Notes: generated by a model from the sequence alone, not told the origin. A stretch of 64,000 nt of DNA from Verrucomicrobiaceae bacterium E54 (GCA_022548915.1 JAKZES010000008.1:62001-126000); one strand, 5' to 3'; shown: positions 49,408-59,790, numbered from the stretch's first letter. Numbers and translations: made by a program.

Positions 49408-50940
49408 TCAAAGCCTGCGCCACGCGTGACCGTCCGCCTTCAAGAGGTCGTCGGCTTCCTTCGGCCCCCAGCTCCCGGCGACGAACTCGGTCATCGGCGG
49501 TGGATTGTCACTGGCGTGCCAGGCGCGCTGGATGTGATCGATGAAGCGCCACGCCTCCTCGACCTCGTCACGGCGGGCGAACAAGGTCGCATCCCCCGCC
49601 ATCGCGTCGAGCAGCAGGCGCTCGTAGGCCTCCGGGCTGCCCTTGCCGAAGCTCGTCGAGTAGTGGAAATCCATCTTCACCGGCTCGAGCCGCAGGTTCG
49701 TGCCGGGCAGCTTCGAGACCATCCGGAGGGAAATCCCCTCGTCCGGCTGGATGCGGATGACCAGCACGTTCGAACCGGTCGTCCCGCCGGGCAAGGCACT
49801 GAAAAGCACGTCCGGCGCTTCCTTGAAATGCACCGAGATTTCCGTCGCCTTCTTCGGCAGCCGCTTGCCCATCCGGATGTAGAAGGGAACGCCGCTCCAG
49901 CGCCAGACGTCGATCCGCAGCCGCAGCGCCACGTAGGCCTCGGTCATGCTCTCCGGGTCGACCCGATCCTCCTCGCGGTAGCCCGGCACCCCCCGCCCGT
50001 CGATGCTGCCGGCCACGTATTGGCCGCGCACCACGTTCTCCGCGACCTTCTCCGGCGTGTCCCATTGGCGCAGGGATCGAAGCACCTTCACCTTCTCGTC
50101 GCGCACACCGTCGGCACTCAGATCCGTGGGCGGCTCCATCGCGACCAGGCTGAGCAACTGCAGGAGGTGGTTCTGGACCATGTCGCGAAGCGCGCCCGCG
50201 GTGTCGTAATACCCGCCGCGCCCGCCCTCCATGCCGAGGTTTTCCGAGCAGGTGATCTGGACCTGCTCGATGTAGCGGCTGTTCCAAAGCGGCTCGAAGA
50301 TCGCGTTGGCAAAGCGCAGCACCATCAGGTTCTGCGCCGTCTCCTTGCCGAGGTAGTGGTCGATCCGGTAGGTGTCCTTCTCCTCGAAGGTCCGGTTCAC
50401 GACCTCGTTGAGGTGCTGGGCCGTCGCCAGGTCGGTGCCGAAGGGCTTCTCGACAATCACCCTCGACCAGCACCCGTCGCGGCAGGCGTTCAGCCCAGCC
50501 TGCTTGAGGTAGTCGAGGATGTCGTCGAAGAAATCCGGCGCACTGGCGATGTAGAACAAGCGGTTGCCCTTGCCTCCGCGTTCGCGGTCGATCTCGTCCA
50601 AGCGATCGGCCAGGCTCTTGTAGCCGTCAAGGTCGCCGAACTCGCTGCGGTGGTACTCGATGTTGCCGACGAAGCTCGACCAGATCGCGTCGTCGTGACC
50701 CGAGCGGGAAACCTTGCGGTTCACCTCCTCGAGCCCCTCGCGAAAGACCTGGTCACTCTTGTCGCGGCGGGCGAAGCCGACGATCCTCACCCCCGGCGGC
50801 AGCTCGCCATCGACGGCGAGGTTGTAGAGCGCGGGGATCAGCTTGCGGTGGGTCAGGTCGCCGGTGGCGCCGAAGATCACCACGGTGCACGGCTCCGCAC
50901 TATTGCGGGAAACCAGGTGTTCGCGAAAGGGATTGGTCAT
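49408..50940 (-). CDS. zwf: Glucose-6-phosphate 1-dehydrogenase
   Basis: The 510-residue protein shows VIFGATGDLTHRKLIPALYNL (NADP loop), VIVEKPFGTDLATAQHLNEV and RIDHYLGKETAQNLMVLRFAN (catalytic RIDHYLGKE, ~198-206), and the conserved C-terminal dimer segment. First step of the oxidative pentose phosphate pathway, supplying NADPH, perhaps also for the diflavin protein downstream. Followed directly by opcA. Confidence 0.97.
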   Translation of the reverse strand: MTNPFREHLVSRNSAEPCTVVIFGATGDLTHRKLIPALYNLAVDGELPPGVRIVGFARRDKSDQVFREGLEEVNRKVSRSGHDDAIWSSFVGNIEYHRSEFGDLDGYKSLADRLDEIDRERGGKGNRLFYIASAPDFFDDILDYLKQAGLNACRDGCWSRVIVEKPFGTDLATAQHLNEVVNRTFEEKDTYRIDHYLGKETAQNLMVLRFANAIFEPLWNSRYIEQVQITCSENLGMEGGRGGYYDTAGALRDMVQNHLLQLLSLVAMEPPTDLSADGVRDEKVKVLRSLRQWDTPEKVAENVVRGQYVAGSIDGRGVPGYREEDRVDPESMTEAYVALRLRIDVWRWSGVPFYIRMGKRLPKKATEISVHFKEAPDVLFSALPGGTTGSNVLVIRIQPDEGISLRMVSKLPGTNLRLEPVKMDFHYSTSFGKGSPEAYERLLLDAMAGDATLFARRDEVEEAWRFIDHIQRAWHASDNPPPMTEFVAGSWGPKEADDLLKADGHAWRRL

Positions 50941-51009
50941 GAAACAGGTCGGCGGTTTCGCCCAACTTCATCGAATGGAAAAGACAAATGGCAACGAATT
51001 CCCGGAACG

Positions 51010-51034
51010 AAAAACGCCCGGGAAACCCCGGGCG
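51010..51034 (-). terminator. Rho-independent terminator after rpsD
   Basis: In the minus direction, CGCCCGGG-GTTT-CCCGGGCG (51034-51015) forms a perfect 8-bp GC stem with a 4-nt loop followed by TTTTT (51014-51010). It lies 30 bp beyond the rpsD stop and before zwf, closing the rpsM-rpsK-rpsD operon. Confidence 0.88.
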
Positions 51035-51064
51035 CCTTCGAAAATCGCGGAGCGAGCGGAGTCC

Positions 51065-51676
51065 TCAGCGTGAGTAGAGCTCGACGATGAGCTGCTCGTT
51101 GACGAGCGGATCGATGTCGGAACGCTCGGGCACCCGCTCGACGGTGGCCTCCATGGTCTCGCGGTCGAGAGTCAGCCAGTCGACCAGCGGCACCGACTGG
51201 GTGAGGTCCATCATGCGCAGCGCAAGCTGCTGGGCGGACGGCTTGGGCCCAACCTTGATCTTGTCACCCGGCTTGACCTGGTAGCTCGCGATGTCGACCG
51301 CTTCGCCATTCACCAGGATGTGGCCGTGATTGACCATCTGGCGGGCCGCGGCCCGTGTGTTGGCGAAGCCCAGGCGGTAGCAGACGTTGTCGAGACGCAG
51401 CTCGAGAAGTTGCAGGAGGATCTCACCGGTCACTCCACGACGCTGCGCGGCGGTCTCGTAGTAACCGCGGAACTGCTTCTCCAGAACGCCGTACTGGAAG
51501 CGAAGCTTCTGCTTTTCGCCGAGGGCGATCGAGTAGTCACTCTTCTTCTTGCGACCCGCGCGGAGGCCGTGCTGGCCTGGCGGGAACATGCGGCGCTCAA
51601 GCGCCTTCGAGGGACCGAAGAGGGCCACGCCGAAGCGGCGGCTGATCTTGGTGCGGGGACCGGTGTAACGAGCCAT
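51065..51676 (-). CDS. rpsD: 30S ribosomal protein S4
   Basis: The 203-residue protein starts MARYTGPRTKISRRFGVALFG, has RMFPPGQHGL and the S4 RNA-binding domain with LELRLDNVCYRLGFANTRAAARQMVNHGHILVNG (~97-130), and ends IVELYSR. It binds 16S rRNA early in 30S assembly. Third gene of the rpsM-rpsK-rpsD run; a strong terminator follows and rpoA is absent. Confidence 0.98.
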   Translation of the reverse strand: MARYTGPRTKISRRFGVALFGPSKALERRMFPPGQHGLRAGRKKKSDYSIALGEKQKLRFQYGVLEKQFRGYYETAAQRRGVTGEILLQLLELRLDNVCYRLGFANTRAAARQMVNHGHILVNGEAVDIASYQVKPGDKIKVGPKPSAQQLALRMMDLTQSVPLVDWLTLDRETMEATVERVPERSDIDPLVNEQLIVELYSR

Positions 51677-51700
51677 GATTCAGAAAATCGTTGGAGACAA

Positions 51701-52345
51701 TTAAACGCGACGGGCCTTCTTCGGGCGGCAGCCGTTGTGCGGGATGGCGGTCACGTCCTTGATCGAGATGATCTCGACGCCGAGGGCCTGAACGGCGCGG
51801 ACGGCGGACTCGCGGCCGGAGCCGGGACCCTTGACCCGGACTTCCGCTTCCTTGAGACCGTGCCCCATCGCCTGGCGGCAGGCGTCCTGCGACACCACCT
51901 GCGCGGCGTAGGCCGTGCTCTTGCGGGACCCCTTGAAGCCCATCTTGCCGGCGCTCGACCAGCCGATGGTGTTGCCCGAGGCGTCGGTGACGTTGACCAG
52001 GGTGTTGTTGAAGGTGGCGGTGACGTGGACAATGCCCTTGGTCACATTCTTCGACTTCTTGGCCTTGTGGATCTTCAGCTGGCCCTCCTCGGCACCGGCG
52101 ATCTCGGCGAAGATGTCGCGCTTCTCCTCCTTCTTGGAGCCGGCTCCCTCCTCACCCTCCTTGGGACCTTCGCCCGCAGGTGCCTTCTCGTCAGCCTTGG
52201 GAGCCTTCGCCTCGGCGGCGGGAGCTTTCTGCTCGGCCTTGGGTTCCTCGCTCGGGGCGGCGGGTGCGCCTTTCTCGGCGGCAGCCGGCTTTTCCTCGGC
52301 TTCCTCGGCCGCGGGCACTTCTTTCTTGGTCTCGTCGTCAGCCAT
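51701..52345 (-). CDS. rpsK: 30S ribosomal protein S11 with a ~90-residue acidic/Lys-rich N-terminal extension
   Basis: The last ~120 residues are ordinary S11: [37 protein letters not shown], and the C-terminal [18 protein letters not shown]. Before them, residues ~1-93 ([19 protein letters not shown]...) form a low-complexity Glu/Ala/Lys/Pro tail, making 214 residues instead of ~129. The ATG at 52345 is the only sensible start between rpsM and the core domain, and the tail shows clean codon use, so I regard it as translated. What it binds is unknown. Confidence 0.95.
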   Translation of the reverse strand: MADDETKKEVPAAEEAEEKPAAAEKGAPAAPSEEPKAEQKAPAAEAKAPKADEKAPAGEGPKEGEEGAGSKKEEKRDIFAEIAGAEEGQLKIHKAKKSKNVTKGIVHVTATFNNTLVNVTDASGNTIGWSSAGKMGFKGSRKSTAYAAQVVSQDACRQAMGHGLKEAEVRVKGPGSGRESAVRAVQALGVEIISIKDVTAIPHNGCRPKKARRV

Positions 52346-52377
52346 GTTCGGTGATGGTTCGGGGTCGCGTCGCCAGC

Positions 52378-52746
52378 TTACTTCTGCACACCCACCGTGC
52401 GGCGCCGGCCCTTCCGGGTGCGGGCGTTGGTGCGGGTGCGCTGGCCGCGGACGGGCAGGCCCCGCTTGTGACGGATGCCACGCACGCAGTTGATCGAGGT
52501 GAGCCGCTTGAGCTGTGACTGCTTTTCCCGGCGAAGGTCGCCTTCGATGATGATCTCCTCGCTCTGGATGACCCCGCCGATCTTGACCAGCTGGTCTTCG
52601 GTGAGCTGACCGGTCCGGATGTTCGGGTCGATCCCGGCATGATCCAGGATGCGCGACGCCGTGGACGGGCCGATGCCATAAATGTAAAGCAGAGAAGCCT
52701 CGATGCGCTTCTCGTTGGGGATCTCGATACCGAAGATTCGTGCCAT
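52378..52746 (-). CDS. rpsM: 30S ribosomal protein S13
   Basis: The 122-residue protein matches S13 throughout: [34 protein letters not shown] (helix-two-turn-helix start), [33 protein letters not shown] near the C-terminus. First gene of the rpsM-rpsK-rpsD operon, so its promoter should lie in 52747-53064. Confidence 0.98.
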   Translation of the reverse strand: MARIFGIEIPNEKRIEASLLYIYGIGPSTASRILDHAGIDPNIRTGQLTEDQLVKIGGVIQSEEIIIEGDLRREKQSQLKRLTSINCVRGIRHKRGLPVRGQRTRTNARTRKGRRRTVGVQK

Positions 52747-53064
52747 GGGGACTCTGTGTTGAGCGAAATTCGCTCCGATGGAAGTGACGACGCCGAAGCG
52801 CGCACCACAGCGGAGCGGGCGGGCTGTTTACCAGAGGATTGCGGGCTGACAAGTGGGAAATGGAAATTTTCCGAGGCTTTCACCCCTCCCCGCCATCGCT
52901 GCCGGGATCCCCCGCCGAGTCCGCCGCCACGAGGTCACTCACTCGGCACTTCCTCAAGCGGCGGCCGTGGCTTCCGCACAAGCTTCGGCAGACCGCGGTT
53001 TCTAGCGACTCGACAAAACGAAGCGCCGCTCTAGCGTCGCTCTCAAGCCGTATCCCGCAGCTCC
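52747..53064. promoter_or_regulatory. 318-bp divergent gap between rpsM and moxR
   Basis: No gene found. It must contain the ribosomal-protein operon promoter (minus) and the MoxR operon promoter (plus). A CGCTCCG...CGGAGCG inverted pair spans 52771-52817 in the rpsM leader and might be a structured, S4-responsive leader, but I cannot show homology to a known autoregulatory site. Confidence 0.4.
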
Positions 53065-54116
<1,052 letters not shown>

Positions 54117-54120
<4 letters not shown>

Positions 54121-55016
54121 GCCAGGACCCCTACGACTTCCTCGACCACGACCTGCTCTCCCGGCTCGGATCACTGCCGGTCGAGAGCCGGATGCCGATG
54201 GTCGGCAACGTCGCCGGCAAGCACCGCTCGCCGCATCGCGGCTCGTCGGTCGAGTTCGCCGAATACCGGAAATACGTGCCGGGCGACGACACCCGGCGCC
54301 TCGACTGGAAGGCTTTCGCCCGCTCGGACCGTTTCTACATCAAGGAATTCGAGGCCGACACCAACCTCCGCGCCTATTTCGTGGTCGACGCCTCCGGCTC
54401 GATGAATTTTTCCGGCCACGGCGAAAGCAAGGTCGAGTTCGCCCGGCGCATTGCCGCATCGCTCTCCTATCTGCTGGTCAACCAGGGTGATGCCGCCGGA
54501 CTTTCACTCTGCACGGAGAAGCTCCACCTCGAGATCCCACCAAGCCGGCGCGCCGCGCACCTCCAGCGGATCTTCGACACCCTCAAGGATCTCGAGCCCG
54601 AAGGTGAAACCGGCCTGGTCGATGCGCTGCACACGATCGCCGAGAAGATCGCCCAGCGCGCCTTCGTCGTGATCCTCTCCGACCTATTCACCGATCCCGG
54701 CGGCTTCTCCGACGCCCTCCAGCACCTGCGCTATCGCAAGCACGACATCTCGGTCTTCCACCTGATGGATCCGCAGGAACTCAGCTTCGATTTCGAGCGA
54801 CCGCACCGCTTCGTCGACCTGGAGGATAATACGTCACTCGTCGTAGAACCCACGCTGGTGGCCGAGGAATACCACACGGCCCTGAACGACTTCATGAAGG
54901 CCGTGCGTGACAAGTGCCACGACGCCAATGCCGACTACCAACTCGTCCCCACCGACACCCCGCTCGAACCGTTGCTGCGCGAGTTCCTGACCGCACGGCT
55001 GCCGAAGGGGAAATGA
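54117..55016 (+). CDS. DUF58 domain protein
   Basis: The 299-residue protein has the DUF58 signature HRGSSVEFAEYRKYVPGDDTRRLDWKAFARSDRFYIKEFE (~40-80 in pieces) and a VWA-like fold with a complete metal site start DASGSMNF (~90). DUF58 proteins couple to MoxR and BatA-type proteins. GTG 54117 overlaps the moxR stop by 4 bp. Its TGA lies at the edge of a heptad array (from 55016), which marks the insertion point of the four-helix-bundle gene. Confidence 0.93.
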
Positions 55017-55050
55017 ATGTCAAATGACGAATGTTAAATGACTAATGGAT
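55016..55050. repeat. AATG-type heptad array upstream of (and into) the four-helix-bundle gene
   Basis: Five consecutive 7-bp units: AATGTCA, AATGACG, AATGTTA, AATGACT, AATGGAT. The first overlaps the DUF58 stop by one base, and the fifth supplies the ATG of the next gene (55045). An inverted counterpart lies at 55438-55465. Confidence 0.85.
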
Positions 55051-55419
55051 GAAGAGGACCCAGCCAAACCACCTTACGACCTTGAAGAACGCACGCTTGA
55101 GTTCGCGCTCGATGTCCGGCGTTGCGTCGGGTCATGGGCGTGGACTCGTTGGCAGTGGTCAGACATCGATCAACTCCTTCGCTCCTCAGGTTCGGTTGCG
55201 TCCAACTACGCGGAAGCCAACAACTCGTCAACGAAGCCAGAGTTCCGTCACCGCATCAGCGTATGCCGACGGGAGTCGAGCGAAAGCCGGCTCTGGGTCC
55301 AGATTCTCGGCTCAACCACGAAGCAAGCTGAACCAAAAGAGCAGCTACGGGAGCTATTCAACGAGGCCGACGAACTCACCCGGATTTTTGCCACCATCTA
55401 CCGCAATTCGAAGCCTTGA
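55045..55419 (+). CDS. Four-helix-bundle protein (S23 rRNA-intervening-sequence protein / Avd-like family)
   Basis: The 124-residue protein has the family landmarks: YDLEERTLEFALDVRRCV (helix 1), IDQLLRSSGSVASNYAEANN (helix 2, the most conserved block), FRHRISVCRRESSESRLWVQIL (helix 3), and a final helix EADELTRIFATIYRNS. Such proteins are encoded in 23S rRNA intervening sequences and resemble the Avd accessory protein of diversity-generating retroelements; their biochemical role is unclear. This copy interrupts the MoxR/DUF58/BatA operon, and its ATG sits in the fifth unit of a heptad array. An inverted array follows its stop. Codons include more A/T than neighbours, consistent with acquisition. 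Confidence 0.85.
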   Translation: MDEEDPAKPPYDLEERTLEFALDVRRCVGSWAWTRWQWSDIDQLLRSSGSVASNYAEANNSSTKPEFRHRISVCRRESSESRLWVQILGSTTKQAEPKEQLRELFNEADELTRIFATIYRNSKP

Positions 55420-55437
55420 ATGTCCGATCCGTGCTTT

Positions 55438-55465
55438 TGACAGTTAACATTTAGCATTTTTCATT
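55438..55465. repeat. Inverted AATG-type heptad array after the four-helix-bundle gene
   Basis: Read on the minus strand from 55465: AATGAAA, AATGCTA, AATGTTA, ACTGTCA. AATGTTA is identical to unit 3 of the upstream array and the others share AATG/TCA positions. It ends 3 bp before the TTG start of the BatA-like gene. Confidence 0.82.
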
Positions 55466-55468
55466 CCC

Positions 55469-57463
55469 TTGTATTTCCAGCAAACATGGATGCTCTGGGG
55501 GCTGCTGGCGGCCTCGATCCCGGTCATCATTCACCTCCTGAACCGCCGCCGGCACAAGACGGTGAAGTGGGCGGCGATGCAGTTCCTGCTCAAGGCGACC
55601 CGCGAGTCCCGGGGCAAGAAGCGGCTGCGCCACATCCTCATCCTGATCTGCCGCACCCTCGGGATTGCCGCGCTGGTGGCGGCGGCCTCGCTGCCGCTGG
55701 TCGGCGGATTTTTCGGCATGGGCGCCGGCAAACCGGATCTGGTCGTCCTCGTCCTCGACCGCTCCGCCAGCATGGAGGCCAAGCCCGAGAACAGCGGCCT
55801 GTCGCGGCGTGCCCTCGCCATCCAGCGCATCCGTGACGCGGTGGCCGATCTGAGCGGCACCCGCCTGGTGCTCATCGACAGCGCTTCGGGCGCGCCCCAG
55901 GAAGTGCCCACCCCGGAGGTGCTGGGAGAGCTTTCCTCGACCGCTGCCACCGACTCGGCTGCCGATCTTCCGGATCTGCTGACCACGGCCGCAAACTTCC
56001 TCGCCGAAACGCCCGGGCGCGCCGAACTGTGGGTCGCTTCCGATCTGCAGCTGTCGAACTGGCTGCCGGAAGACGACCGCTGGACCCGCGCCCGCGCATC
56101 GCTGGAGAGCCTGCCCCAACCCCCGCGGGTCCGCGTGCTCGCGGTGAGCGGCGAGAGTGCGGGCAACCAGAGCCTGAGGATTCTCAGCTCCCGCCGGAAC
56201 GGAGATCGGCTCGAGCTCGAGCTGGAGATCGCCCGCAACGGCCCGGCCCTCTCCCCGCTGGGCGTTCCGGTCACCACGACCCTCAACGGCGCCCGATCCA
56301 CCGACAGCGTCACCGTCACCGGACAGCAACTGCGCTTCCTCAAGACCCTGCCCACGCCGGAAACCGACGAGAGCGGCTTCGGCTGGATCTCGATCCCCGG
56401 CGACGGCAACCCTCGCGACAACGTGGCCTACTTCGCCTACGGACCGGCCCTCCCGGTGACTTCCGGCGTCGTCGCCCAACCTGGCGAGGCCGCCGATTAC
56501 CTTTCGCTTGCCGCCGCTCCCGACGGCTTCGGCGGCCAGACCTCGGAACGGATCGGCCCCGACGCCCTGTCCGGCAAGATCGTCGATGAAACCGCCGCGC
56601 TTTTCTGGGCCGCCCCGCTGCCGGCCGGACCGATTGCCGAAAGACTCGAGCAATTCGTCCGGGATGGCGGACAACTGCTGGTGTTTCCCCCGGACACCGA
56701 CGCCGACACCGAGTTTCTCGGGATCACCTGGTCGGAGATCCAGAATGCTCCCAGCGAACAATTCTTCATCCTCGACAGCTGGGACCGCGCCGACGGTTTG
56801 CTGCGCGACGGCATCGACGGCACCCCGGTGCCGGCCGACCGACTCCGGGCCGTCAAACGGCGCATCCCCCAGGGCGATGCCTCGATCCTCGCCCGCTGGG
56901 ACGACACCGAGCCCTTCATGGTCCGGCAGGTCATCGGCAAAGGCACCGCCTGGTTCATCGGCTCGCTGCCCGACTACAGCTGGTCGAACCTCGGCGATGC
57001 CGACGTGCTCCTGCCCCTCGCCCAGCGTGCCGTGGTCGCGGGCGCGGTCCGATTCGACAGCGGCTACCTGACCCGCGTCGGCGCCAGCGATTCCCTTCCA
57101 GCCCCCAACGAAACAAGGGAGCGCTTCGACAGTTACGCCGACGCTTCCACGGCCCAGGCCGATCACATCGCCGGCGTTTACCGCCTGGGCGATCGTGTGC
57201 GCGCGGTGAACCGGCCCGCCTCTGAAGACCTTGCCGGGCAGATTGAAACGCCGGCCGTCTCACCCCTCTTCGAAGGCCTAAGCTTCTCGCTGTTCGAAGA
57301 CACCAGCAGCTCCGCCCGGGACAACATTTCACGCAGCGTCTGGCGCGCCTTCCTGATTGCGATGCTCTTCTTCCTGCTCGCCGAGGCCCTGCTCTGCCTG
57401 CCGAAAGCCATGCCCCGCATCGAAAGCCCCACCGCCGGCGCCCAACCCTCCACCCCGCGATAG
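55469..57463 (+). CDS. BatA-type aerotolerance-regulator N-domain protein with VWA domain
   Basis: The 664-residue protein begins WMLWGLLAASIPVIIHLLNRRRHK, the BatA N-terminal domain, then a second helix (TLGIAALVAAASLPLVGGFFG), a VWA domain starting LVVLVLDRSASMEAK (MIDAS DxSxS, ~92), a glutamine-amidotransferase-like region, and a C-terminal helix (AFLIAMLFFLLAEALLCL). It is the membrane partner of the MoxR/DUF58 pair. TTG 55469 fits the family start; ATG 55490 would delete the first residues. No ribosome site is visible, probably because the heptad array lies there. Confidence 0.85.
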   Translation: MYFQQTWMLWGLLAASIPVIIHLLNRRRHKTVKWAAMQFLLKATRESRGKKRLRHILILICRTLGIAALVAAASLPLVGGFFGMGAGKPDLVVLVLDRSASMEAKPENSGLSRRALAIQRIRDAVADLSGTRLVLIDSASGAPQEVPTPEVLGELSSTAATDSAADLPDLLTTAANFLAETPGRAELWVASDLQLSNWLPEDDRWTRARASLESLPQPPRVRVLAVSGESAGNQSLRILSSRRNGDRLELELEIARNGPALSPLGVPVTTTLNGARSTDSVTVTGQQLRFLKTLPTPETDESGFGWISIPGDGNPRDNVAYFAYGPALPVTSGVVAQPGEAADYLSLAAAPDGFGGQTSERIGPDALSGKIVDETAALFWAAPLPAGPIAERLEQFVRDGGQLLVFPPDTDADTEFLGITWSEIQNAPSEQFFILDSWDRADGLLRDGIDGTPVPADRLRAVKRRIPQGDASILARWDDTEPFMVRQVIGKGTAWFIGSLPDYSWSNLGDADVLLPLAQRAVVAGAVRFDSGYLTRVGASDSLPAPNETRERFDSYADASTAQADHIAGVYRLGDRVRAVNRPASEDLAGQIETPAVSPLFEGLSFSLFEDTSSSARDNISRSVWRAFLIAMLFFLLAEALLCLPKAMPRIESPTAGAQPSTPR

Positions 57464-57530
57464 CCCGCTCCGGACCGCGAGCTTCAGCTCGCACACCCCC
57501 ACCCACCCACTCCTTCCAACCTCCGGCGTC

Positions 57531-59747
57531 TTGAGCTTCTCCATCTCCAACCTGCACTTCTCGCCGACTCCGATCACACTGGTGATCGGGATCGTCACGC
57601 TGATTTCGATCGCGGCGCTGAGCTTTCTGACCTGGCACCGCAGTCCGCACCGGGGCCGGACCGGCGCGCTCGAAGTCCTGCGCATGCTCGTCGCCCTGCT
57701 GATCGTGCTCCTGTTGTGGAAGCCGGAGTGGCGGACCGTGATCAACCCGGAAAGCAAGCCGGTCATCGCCATCCTCGAGGACAGCTCCGGGTCGATGGAA
57801 ACGCTCGACGCCGAGATCCCGGCTGCCACCGATCCCGGCCAGCCGGTGGTGACCCGCGCCGAGTGGATCGATCAGGTCGTCGACGACGAACTGCGCACCA
57901 CCCTGCAGGCCGACGGCAGCAACGAATTGATCGAACGCCGGATCGCGGCACCCCCGGAAGACGAATCCGCGCTTGCCGGCACCGACCTTTCCGAGCCTTT
58001 CACCCAACTCCTGGAACAGGGCGACAACCTGCGCGCGGTCGTGCTTTTCTCGGACGGCGACTACAACCTCGGCCAGCCGCCCGTCGTCGCCTCCCAAAAG
58101 CTGCTGCAACGCGGAGTCCCGCTCTTCACGGTCCCGGTCGGCAGCGGCAAGCGGCTTCCCGACCTCGACCTGATCTCCGTCACCGCGCCGACCTACGGCA
58201 TCGTCGGCGAAAAGGTGCAGATCCCCTTCACCATCCGCTCGTCCCTCGAGCGAGAAGTCCGCACCGTGGTCCGCCTGCGCGATGAGAACGGCCGCGAACG
58301 GACCAAGGAGGTCGTCCTCCCGCCCGACGCTGAAACCTACGACTCCATCCTCTGGCAGATCGACGCGGAAGGGTCCGCCACCCTCGAACTGACGGTGCCG
58401 ATCGCCGAGGGAGAGCGGATCGACTCCAACAACAGCCGCAAGTTCACCCTTTCCGGGCGTCCGGAATCAATCCGCGTGCTGGTCATCGAAACCCTTCCCC
58501 GCTGGGAATACCGCTACCTGCGCAACGCCCTCTCGCGCGACCCCGGCGTCGATCTTTCCTGCCTGCTCTTCCACCCGCAGCTCGGCATGGGCGACGGCCC
58601 CGACTACATCGCGGAGTTTCCTTCCCTGCCCGAGGAGCTGGCCCGCTACGACGTGATCATGATCGGCGACGTCGGCACCGAGCAGTTGTCCGTCGAGCAG
58701 TGCGGGATGATCGCGGGTCTGGTCGAGAACCAGGCCAGCGGTGTCGTCTTCCTCCCCGGACCGAAGGGCAACCAGCGGTCACTCCTCGACACCCCGCTCG
58801 GCGAATTGATGCCCGTGGTACTGGACATGGACAACCCGCAGGGCATCGTCGACCCGGTCGCCTCGCCACTCGAACTCACCGGTGAAGGCCGCGGCTCGCT
58901 GCTGACCCTGCTTGCGGATACCGAGGAAGGGAATCCCGACGTCTGGCGCTCGCTCCCCGGCTTCTTCTGGCACTCGGCCGTGGTCAAGGCGAAGGGCGGC
59001 ACCGAGGTGCTCGCCGTCCACGCCAACCGCCGCACCAACTTCGGTCCCACCCCCCTCATCGTCACCAGCACCGCCGGCACCGGAAAGGTCCTCTACATGG
59101 GCATCGACTCCGCCTGGCGCTGGCGCCGCGGCGTCGAGGACAAATACCACTACCGCTTCTGGGGTCAGGTCGCTCGCTGGATGTCCTACCAGCGAAACAT
59201 GGCCGCCGGTCAGCGCATCCGCCTGTTCTTCGCCCCCGAGAGACCCGAACCCGGCGACACCGTCACCCTCAATGCCAACGCCTTCGATCCCAACGGCGCA
59301 CCCTTGGAAAAGGGCCAGGTGGCGGTCGATGCGACCCTTCCCGACGGCAGCAGCCAGCGGGTGATTCTCCAGAAGAATGACAGCGCCTGGGGATCCTTCA
59401 GCGGACGCCTGAAGATCACCCAGCCCGGCGAGTGGACGCTCTCGGCGAAGATCGCGGGCGAGAACGGTGAGGCGGTCGAGACCAAGCTGCTCGCCCAGGG
59501 GGTGGAGCTGGAAAAGGTCGGCCAACCGGCCCGGCCCGACGTCCTCGAGGAGATGGCACGCATCGCACGCGGAAGGATGATCCAGCCCGCCAGCCTCGCC
59601 GAGCTGATCCGCGAGATCGCCGCCCTGCCCGAACCGCGCCCGATCGAGAACCGCATCCCGCTCTGGTCGCAGTGGCAGACCGTCGCCCTCGTCGTCCTGC
59701 TGCTCGCCCTCTTCTGGACCGGCCGCAAGCTGAACGGGATGTTCTGA
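57531..59747 (+). CDS. Membrane-anchored VWA / glutamine-amidotransferase-like protein
   Basis: About 738 residues with two N-terminal helices (ITLVIGIVTLISIAALSFLTW; ALEVLRMLVALLIVLLLW), a VWA-like start (VIAILEDSSGSMETL, ~84), a region LVIETLPRWEYRYLRNAL typical of the amidotransferase-like domains of this family, and a C-terminal helix (TVALVVLLLALFWTG). It completes the MoxR-DUF58-BatA set and likely works in the periplasm. Start is set at the TTG 57531, immediately before FSISNLHFSPTPITL; no ATG suits the N-terminal helix. Confidence 0.8.
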   Translation: MSFSISNLHFSPTPITLVIGIVTLISIAALSFLTWHRSPHRGRTGALEVLRMLVALLIVLLLWKPEWRTVINPESKPVIAILEDSSGSMETLDAEIPAATDPGQPVVTRAEWIDQVVDDELRTTLQADGSNELIERRIAAPPEDESALAGTDLSEPFTQLLEQGDNLRAVVLFSDGDYNLGQPPVVASQKLLQRGVPLFTVPVGSGKRLPDLDLISVTAPTYGIVGEKVQIPFTIRSSLEREVRTVVRLRDENGRERTKEVVLPPDAETYDSILWQIDAEGSATLELTVPIAEGERIDSNNSRKFTLSGRPESIRVLVIETLPRWEYRYLRNALSRDPGVDLSCLLFHPQLGMGDGPDYIAEFPSLPEELARYDVIMIGDVGTEQLSVEQCGMIAGLVENQASGVVFLPGPKGNQRSLLDTPLGELMPVVLDMDNPQGIVDPVASPLELTGEGRGSLLTLLADTEEGNPDVWRSLPGFFWHSAVVKAKGGTEVLAVHANRRTNFGPTPLIVTSTAGTGKVLYMGIDSAWRWRRGVEDKYHYRFWGQVARWMSYQRNMAAGQRIRLFFAPERPEPGDTVTLNANAFDPNGAPLEKGQVAVDATLPDGSSQRVILQKNDSAWGSFSGRLKITQPGEWTLSAKIAGENGEAVETKLLAQGVELEKVGQPARPDVLEEMARIARGRMIQPASLAELIREIAALPEPRPIENRIPLWSQWQTVALVVLLLALFWTGRKLNGMF

Positions 59748-59790
59748 TTGGCGGCTGGCATTCCAGCAAGACAGCATCCCCACGCGGACC

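Noticed and set aside
48229-51090. 953-codon open frame antisense to opcA and zwf
   Set aside because: It spans two well-supported genes and the gap between them, and its translation shows no domain. Shadow of high third-position GC.
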